Shown in pieces: positions 6,338 to 7,817 of a stretch of DNA of 7,817 nt. The DNA comes from an uncultured Clostridia bacterium. GTDB taxonomy: Bacteria > Bacillota > Clostridia > Oscillospirales > Ruminococcaceae. How positions within the stretch are numbered: position 1 is the stretch's first letter; each line of letters begins with the position of its first letter. The notes beneath the pieces are model-generated. The model saw only the letters and a list, made by a program, of their open reading frames with translations, searched no databases and was not told the origin of the DNA. Made by a program: the position numbers and the translations under genes. The stretch covers positions 1-7,817 of the forward strand of contig CANDLP010000099.1 of the NCBI GenBank assembly GCA_947385505.1, given 5' to 3'.

Positions 6338-7817
6338 AATCGGCGTAAAAGTAAACGGTGGTTTTGGCACAATCTTAGTGCGTGCAAATTTTTTGCATTG
6401 TTTGTATGAATATATTGATGATGCTAAACTTCAGATATATGCGTTCGGTCATATATCAAGCGAAATAAATTACGCAATATTTGAAAAACAGCCGTCCATA
6501 TTTTTTTATGATGTTGAAAAAAAATGGAAAAAATTTGAAAGTGATAAAGAAACTAAAGAGAATTTTGCACTTTTGTTTGAACTTGATATTTATCCAAAAG
6601 TAATTTATACGTCAAAATCACTTACTGCAAGTTCCAAACTATGCGAATTGGTTGAAGCATGGAAAAAATTTCGCAGTGATGTCAAAAATGAATTATACTT
6701 TCGTGATTTAAGAAGAAGCAAGCCGTATGAATACAGTAAGCTTATTATTGAAAACAAGCATATTTTAAACAGTGCAGATCTTAATGGTGTACTCGAAGTT
6801 GGACGTGAATATCGTATGCCGATTAAAATCTTTCAGGATGAAAATGAGGTATTGGGAAAGTTTAGATTGTCCGGAAAGAAATATATCACTTTGCAGCGTG
6901 GGATAAATCCTAAGTTGGGAACTGTCGAGAACAATAAGCTGTGGCCGATTAAATATTTCAACGAATTGATAAGACAAATTAAATTTCGCTTTCCTGAGTT
7001 TGTGATGGTTCAGCTTGGAGAATCTGTCGAACACTGCGTTGCGCTTGAAGGAATCGATATGGATTTACTTGGCAAAACTTCGTGGGATGATATAAAAATA
7101 CTGCTCAAACACGCTGTTCTGCATATTGACGGCGAGTGTGGAATGGTTCATTTACGAAAAGCATTGCATGCAGGTCCATCGTTAGTATTCTTCGGACCTA
7201 CTCCGGTAGAATTGTTTGGATATGACGGTAATTTTAATATGTTTAGTGAAACGTGCAGCCACTGGTGTGCAGAACTTCGTGACGATTGGGAATATCACTG
7301 CTTAAAAGATGTCGAAGAAGCACCGTGTATCTATTCTGTTACACCGGATATGGCAATGAAAACTATTGAAGGTTATTTGCAAACTGGCAGCATCGATCAT
7401 ATATATGAACTTGCCGCCGGATCAAGCTTAACTCAAACAATTCTTGATATATACGGTGAACAGTTAGACAGTACATATGTGGAAGAATGGTTTAAGCAAT
7501 ATAAAATAGCTGATTATGAGGTCATTGATTTTCCTGTGTCAAAATTGATGGCTACCGTTTATGACGGCAGCAAATGGAATACGGTGCCGATCAGTGAAAC
7601 GCCTGCGTACAAATTTCTTGAAGGAGATGAAAGCGCATATGAGGAAAATATAAGAAAAAGAAATCGGCTTTCCGATAACACTCATTCTATTGAACGGTTC
7701 CGGCGGCTTATAGACAGTGTAAATAAAAAAGGCTTTGAGAGAATGTTGGTAGTTGTTAAAGCGGAAAATGTATTTAAAATAGACGATGGACAGCATCGTG
7801 CTGCATTATGGATGCAT
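6315..7817 (+). CDS. GT9-like domain fused to a ParB/sulfiredoxin-like DGQHR domain, 3' end beyond the window
   Basis: The frame is open for 501 codons and runs off the window, so the C-terminus is missing. Residues 1-355 resemble the 5093 protein: VNGGFGTI at 13-20, NNKLWP at 206-211, LLGKTSWDD at 251-259, GECGMVHLRKAL at 273-284, FFGPTP at 292-297 and cysteines 314, 318, 329 and 338. The basic N-terminal extension of the paralogue is absent. T19 replaces the conserved GT9 Asp and C275 replaces a Gly of the donor motif, so ordinary heptosyltransferase activity is doubtful. Residues about 360-501 are not GT9. They include YEVIDFPVSKL (401-411), a charged helix around 440-473, and MLVVVKAENVFKIDDGQHRAALW (477-499), whose strand plus DGQHR recalls ParB/Srx-type domains in some polysaccharide clusters. 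That assignment comes from the motif only. Function is unknown; roles in sugar transfer, a partner subunit or regulation remain open. Confidence 0.75.
   Translation, partial: MANKKIIKIGVKVNGGFGTILVRANFLHCLYEYIDDAKLQIYAFGHISSEINYAIFEKQPSIFFYDVEKKWKKFESDKETKENFALLFELDIYPKVIYTSKSLTASSKLCELVEAWKKFRSDVKNELYFRDLRRSKPYEYSKLIIENKHILNSADLNGVLEVGREYRMPIKIFQDENEVLGKFRLSGKKYITLQRGINPKLGTVENNKLWPIKYFNELIRQIKFRFPEFVMVQLGESVEHCVALEGIDMDLLGKTSWDDIKILLKHAVLHIDGECGMVHLRKALHAGPSLVFFGPTPVELFGYDGNFNMFSETCSHWCAELRDDWEYHCLKDVEEAPCIYSVTPDMAMKTIEGYLQTGSIDHIYELAAGSSLTQTILDIYGEQLDSTYVEEWFKQYKIADYEVIDFPVSKLMATVYDGSKWNTVPISETPAYKFLEGDESAYEENIRKRNRLSDNTHSIERFRRLIDSVNKKGFERMLVVVKAENVFKIDDGQHRAALWMH

Noticed and set aside
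7539..7796. 85-residue minus-strand open frame
   Set aside because: It lies opposite the 6315 gene, whose frame is continuous and carries the family motifs; the antisense frame has no support.

Overview
The window is 7.8 kb of a bacterial surface-polysaccharide locus. All seven genes lie on the + strand and the standard code fits, with TAA and TGA used as stops. The first 46 bases are not genomic. They match the end of the Illumina P5 adapter, an 8-base index and the read-1 primer site, so this is the untrimmed end of an assembled contig and genome sequence starts at about base 47.

Bases 47-4914 form a tight operon: a glycosyltransferase family 9 (GT9, heptosyltransferase-like) gene cut at its 5' end, then gmhA, hldE, hldD and gmhB. 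After the first 16-base gap, spacings are 4 bases, 1 base and a 1-base stop/start overlap. Together the four named genes encode the complete route from sedoheptulose 7-phosphate to ADP-L-glycero-beta-D-manno-heptose: GmhA isomerises, the HldE kinase domain phosphorylates C1, GmhB removes the C7 phosphate, the HldE nucleotidyltransferase domain adds AMP, and HldD epimerises C6. GT9 enzymes are the usual users of this donor.

Bases 4915-5092 are a spacer without a convincing gene. It holds two tiny overlapping open frames and a possible stem that would cover the next ribosome binding site. After it come two related, more AT-rich GT9-like genes that overlap by 23 bases. The first (414 aa) has a standard GT9 layout. 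The second starts at 6315 and is still open at the end of the window (501 codons seen). Its GT9-like domain has Thr where GT9 enzymes have a conserved Asp, and it is followed by about 140 residues ending in a DGQHR motif that recalls ParB/sulfiredoxin-type domains. This fusion is the most unusual item here.

The organism cannot be fixed from the sequence. Strong GGAGG-type ribosome binding sites, moderate to low GC, and a GmhA with the long insertion I associate with Firmicutes homologues suggest a Clostridia-like or Negativicutes-like bacterium, possibly from a metagenome. This is an inference with low confidence. No tRNA, rRNA, CRISPR array, insertion sequence or clear terminator was seen.
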